From positions 1 through 18,128 of the forward strand of contig JASHVH010000431.1 of assembly GCA_030039575.1 (NCBI GenBank): a stretch of 18,128 nt of DNA. Reading direction: 5' to 3'. Each line of letters begins with the position of its first letter. The first letter of the stretch is position 1. Below, one piece after another: positions 15,669-18,128 of the stretch. The notes under the pieces are model-generated. The model saw nothing but the letters and a program-made list of their open reading frames with translations, made no database searches and had not been told where the DNA came from. This DNA comes from Acidimicrobiales bacterium (GTDB lineage: Bacteria; Actinomycetota; Acidimicrobiia; Acidimicrobiales; Palsa-688). The translations under genes and the position numbers were made by a program.

Positions 15669-16919
15669 TCATTGCCAGTCTGTCACGTTGACGGCGGCCT
15701 GGAAGCTGTCGAGGTCAGGAGAGACGGTCACGGTGGGCCCGCAATCCGCCGCCACGGCGTCCAAGGTCTTCAAGCCGTTGCCGGTGATGAAGGCCACCAC
15801 CCGTTCCTTCGGCTTCACCACCCCGGCCCGGACCAGCTTGGCCAGCACCGCGATGGTCACGCCCCCGGCCGTCTCCGCGAATACCCCCTCCGTGCGGGCG
15901 AGCAAGCGGATCCCGTCAACGATCTCGCTGTCAGTCACCGCCGCCACTGCGCCACCGGAACGGCGCACCTCGTCCAATGCGTACCCCCCATCCGCAGGGT
16001 TGCCGATGGCCAGTGACTTGGCGATGCCGGTCGGCTTCACCGGGCGGATGATGTCTGCCCCCGACTCGAAGGCGTCGGCCACCGGGGAGCAACCGGCCGC
16101 CTGAGCCCCTGATATGCGCACGTGCGGCTCTCCGTCGAGCAAACCGACCTTATATAGCTCCCTGAAGCCCTTGGCCACCTTGGTCAGCTGGCAACCCGAA
16201 GCGATGGGTACGACGACATGGTCTGGAGCCCTCCAGCCGAGCTGTTCGGCCACCTCGAAGGCGAGTGTTTTCGAACCCTCGGCGTAATAGCTGCGCACGT
16301 TGACGTTCACGAACGCCCAGGTCGGGTGCTCACTGGCCAGTTCGGCGCAGAGCCGGTTGACGTCGTCGTAGTTGCCGGTGAGGGCCACGACCAAACCGCC
16401 GAACACAGCTGTGGTCACGATTTTCGCCGTCTCCAGGTTGGCCGGGATGCACACGACCGACCTCATCCCGGCACGGGCCGCATGCGCGGCCACAGAGTTG
16501 GCCAGGTTGCCTGTTGAGGCGCAGGCCGCCACCTTGAAACCGAGCTCGCGCGCCCGGGTAAGGGCGACGGAGACGACCCGGTCTTTGAACGAGCCGGTCG
16601 GGTTCACTGTGTCGTTCTTCAGCCACAGCTCCGACAACCCGAGTTCCGCCCCCAAACGGTCCGCCCGCAGGAGCGGCGTCAGGCCGGCGCCCAGGTCGAC
16701 CGCGCCGTGCGCGCTGGCGGGCAAGAGGTCCGCGTAGCGCCAGATCGTCTTCGGGCCGGCCGCAATCCTTTCCCGCGACACAGTTGACGCGATGGCCTCG
16801 TAGTCGTAGACCACTTCCAGCGGCCCGAAACACCACTCGCACACGTGCAGCGCCTCGGCCGGGTAAGTGCGGCCACACTCACGGCAGCGAAGACCTTCTA
16901 CGAAGGGGCCCTCTCTCAA
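15669..16919 (-). CDS. thrC: Threonine-synthase-family PLP enzyme with N-terminal zinc ribbon, SAM-riboswitch controlled
   Basis: A 416-residue fold-type II PLP enzyme. Threonine synthase turns O-phosphohomoserine into threonine by gamma-elimination of phosphate and beta-addition of water. Seen: zinc-ribbon cysteines 12, 15, 27, 30 (C-R-E-C and C-E-W-C); PLP lysine K112 in N-P-T-G-S-F-K-D-R (106-114); PLP-phosphate loop A-S-T-G-N (134-138); G-A-Q-A-A-G-C-S-P (271-279); P-V-K-P-T-G-I-A-K-S-L-A-I-G-N-P-A-D-G-G-Y; F-I-T-G-N-G-L-K-T near the end. By eye it is closest to the cyanobacterial-type ThrC clade. TTG at 16919 is chosen because AGGAG (16927-16931) is seven bases upstream. Control by an S-box and pairing with a sulfur carrier are unexpected for a pure threonine enzyme; a homocysteine-forming activity is proposed in the findings. 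Without functional data the family name stands. Confidence 0.92.
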   Translation of the reverse strand: MREGPFVEGLRCRECGRTYPAEALHVCEWCFGPLEVVYDYEAIASTVSRERIAAGPKTIWRYADLLPASAHGAVDLGAGLTPLLRADRLGAELGLSELWLKNDTVNPTGSFKDRVVSVALTRARELGFKVAACASTGNLANSVAAHAARAGMRSVVCIPANLETAKIVTTAVFGGLVVALTGNYDDVNRLCAELASEHPTWAFVNVNVRSYYAEGSKTLAFEVAEQLGWRAPDHVVVPIASGCQLTKVAKGFRELYKVGLLDGEPHVRISGAQAAGCSPVADAFESGADIIRPVKPTGIAKSLAIGNPADGGYALDEVRRSGGAVAAVTDSEIVDGIRLLARTEGVFAETAGGVTIAVLAKLVRAGVVKPKERVVAFITGNGLKTLDAVAADCGPTVTVSPDLDSFQAAVNVTDWQ

Positions 16920-16926
16920 ACCTCTG

Positions 16927-16931
16927 CTCCT
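16927..16931 (-). promoter_or_regulatory. Shine-Dalgarno of thrC next to riboswitch P1
   Basis: AGGAG on the minus strand, seven bases from the TTG start and directly after the 3' strand of the riboswitch P1 helix (GATGAG ends at 16932). This placement suggests that ligand-bound P1 blocks ribosome access. Confidence 0.7.
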
Positions 16932-17040
16932 CTCATCGTCTCGGGCATTGGCACCATGTGCCGGGCTGCTCTCGATCAGGCAGCTCGCCCCACTGGTTGT
17001 CGCGGCGTCAACGGGCCCGTCCCTCGGCCGCTCTGGATGA
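16932..17040 (-). promoter_or_regulatory. SAM riboswitch (S-box, SAM-I or SAM-I/IV-like) upstream of thrC
   Basis: On the minus strand: TCATC (17036-17040) pairs with GATGA (16933-16937) as P1; CAGAG follows as the P1/P2 junction; GCGGC/GCCGC forms P2 around CGAGGGACGGGCCCGTTGAC, matching the S-box core GAGGGAC-x-GGCCC-x-x-TGA; then CAACC; P3 is a GTG..GCTGC / GCAGC..CAC stem; then GGTGCCAATGCC, the S-box J3/4 segment. The usual P4 seems missing or very short, because P1 closes six bases after AATGCC. No terminator follows, and the Shine-Dalgarno abuts P1, so control should be at translation. Assignment is by conserved core bases, without a covariance search. Confidence 0.88.
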
Positions 17041-17049
17041 TCGCTTGCA

Positions 17050-17078
17050 ATTTTAGGTGGTCAGAGGCCGTCTCGCCA
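17050..17078 (-). promoter_or_regulatory. Candidate promoter of the thrC-sulfur carrier operon
   Basis: Minus-strand -10 TAAAAT (17050-17055, five of six consensus bases) with TGGCGA (17073-17078) 17 bases upstream. The predicted transcript start falls just before riboswitch P1, which supports the call. Confidence 0.6.
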
Positions 17079-17130
17079 GCCAGTTAGTAGCCCGCCGGTA
17101 GCGAGTGTGCTGACTGGGGCGGTGACGACC

Positions 17131-18128
17131 TCAGCCGGCTTCGGCCGCCCGCAGGCGCTCGGAAACCACTTCAGTGATGCACGGCCCGGGGCTGTCGAAC
17201 GAGCGCTCGCGCCCGAAGCGCTCGACGAGCGACACAAACGGGATAGGCGCACCTGGTTCGCCGTCACCCGCGATGACCAGCACCGGGACGCCGGCCTCAG
17301 CGGCCAGGCGGGCCACGCCGCCGACAGCTTTGCCGGCGAAGCTCTGCTTGTCCAAGAACCCCTCTCCGGTAACCACGAGGTCGGCGCCGGCGACCCGGTC
17401 GGCCAAGGCGAGCTTCTCAGCCACCAGGTCAAAACCAGGGACCAGCTTGGCCCCGATCGCCACCAGCCCGCCTCCGAGCCCTCCGGCGGCGCCGCTGCCC
17501 TTGATCCGCCGGACGTCCACGCCGAAACGTTCCTGGTAGAGCTGAGCCACCCGTTGGAGACGGCGTTTCAATAGCTCGACCTGCGCCGGTGCGGCTCCCT
17601 TTTGAGGCGAGAAAATGGCGGCCGCGTCGAGGAACTCGGTCTCGACGTCACAGGCCACGAGGAGTTCTGCGCTCGGGCGCCGTCCATTGGGTGCCAGCAC
17701 GTCGACGGCTCCGAGACCCCCGTCGGTGGTGGCCGAGCCTCCCATCCCGATGAGGACTTGTTTGGCCCCGGCACGAGTGGCGGCGGCCACAACCTGGCCC
17801 AGGCCGGCGCTGCTGGCCCGCACGGGGTCATTACGGGCCGGCCCTCCGATCACGCCAAGGCCGATCGCCAGGGCTGATTCCACAACGGCCACGGCGCGAG
17901 AGGGGTCATCGGCGTCGTGGCCCAGTACCCACGGCACCTGGAGTTCTCGGCCGAGCGGCCCGTTCGCACGCGTCGTATGCCGGCTACCAAAGTCGGCAAA
18001 AACCTCGAGGAAACCCTCCCCTCCGTCCGAGACCGGGGCGATGTCGCAGTCCCATCCGGCCACGGCCGCGGCTTTCGCTATGGCCGCCCCCGCTTCGCGA
18101 GCCGAAAGCGTTCCACGGTACTTGTCCG
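17131..18128 (-). CDS. Glycerate kinase (type I, GlxK/GarK family), 5' end outside window
   Basis: The reading frame runs to the window edge; D-K-Y-R-G-T-L-S-A-R-E-A is encoded at the very end, so only about seven N-terminal residues are missing. A GTG at 18061-18063 would cut off this conserved opening and is not the start. The enzyme phosphorylates D-glycerate with ATP, feeding glyoxylate or serine breakdown products into glycolysis. Seen: P-V-S-D-G-G-E-G-F near the N-terminus, I-G-M-G-G-S-A-T-T-D-G-G-L-G-A, K-G-S-G-A-A-G-G-L-G-G-G-L, D-L-V-V-T-G-E-G-F-L-D-K-Q-S-F-A-G-K, and V-L-V-I-A-G-D. Length fits the family. No terminator was seen in the 50 bases between its stop and the thrC promoter. 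Confidence 0.95.
   Translation of the reverse strand, partial: DKYRGTLSAREAGAAIAKAAAVAGWDCDIAPVSDGGEGFLEVFADFGSRHTTRANGPLGRELQVPWVLGHDADDPSRAVAVVESALAIGLGVIGGPARNDPVRASSAGLGQVVAAATRAGAKQVLIGMGGSATTDGGLGAVDVLAPNGRRPSAELLVACDVETEFLDAAAIFSPQKGAAPAQVELLKRRLQRVAQLYQERFGVDVRRIKGSGAAGGLGGGLVAIGAKLVPGFDLVAEKLALADRVAGADLVVTGEGFLDKQSFAGKAVGGVARLAAEAGVPVLVIAGDGEPGAPIPFVSLVERFGRERSFDSPGPCITEVVSERLRAAEAG

Noticed and set aside
18061..18063. GTG as the glycerate kinase start
   Set aside because: The frame stays open upstream to the window edge and encodes the conserved D-K-Y-R-G-T-L-S-A segment, so the gene is partial.

Overview
The window looks like chromosomal DNA from a high-GC actinobacterium, possibly Acidimicrobiia. 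The evidence is uniform GC-rich coding bias, an actinobacterial-type HemQ (coproheme decarboxylase), a CysO-like sulfur carrier, a groES-less groEL with a GGM-type tail behind a perfect CIRCE operator, and a mucin-like Thr/Ser/Pro surface protein. The taxonomic call rests on protein resemblance from memory and is not certain below phylum.

Layout. 128-832 (-) is an FMN-binding split-barrel protein. 987-6989 (-) is a complete dipeptide/oligopeptide-type ABC importer operon ordered permease B, permease C, ATPase D, ATPase F, solute-binding protein. Its genes overlap by 1-4 bases except before the binding protein, and a strong hairpin terminator follows at 901-931. 6990-7443 is a gene-free, relatively AT-rich stretch with two related 43-base direct repeats 115 bases apart. 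7444-7785 (+) is an orphan fragment resembling the C-terminal end of a large secreted protein, followed by a terminator. 8047-9324 (+) is a secreted, C-terminally anchored, Thr-rich protein. 9439-9726 (+) is a small four-cysteine protein. 9744-11619 (-) holds hemQ, a LarE-like sulfur transferase and a free-standing NIL-domain protein. 11744-13453 (+) is an MFS transporter divergent from hemQ. 13569-15197 (-) is groEL. 15354-16919 (-) is a threonine-synthase-like PLP enzyme followed by a MoaD/ThiS/CysO-type sulfur carrier. 17131-18128 (-) is a glycerate kinase cut by the window edge.

The most interesting unit is 15354-17078. A promoter is followed by an S-box (SAM-binding) riboswitch core whose P1 helix abuts the Shine-Dalgarno of the threonine-synthase-like gene, and that gene is followed 36 bases later by a sulfur carrier ending Gly-Gly-Ser. 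SAM control is expected for methionine or sulfur genes, not for threonine synthesis. I therefore propose that the enzyme and carrier form a thiocarboxylate-dependent homocysteine-forming system using O-phosphohomoserine. This is inference: the riboswitch, the gene pair and the C-terminal extension are seen in the sequence, the reaction is not. The NIL protein and LarE about 5 kb away are also sulfur-related and may or may not be connected.
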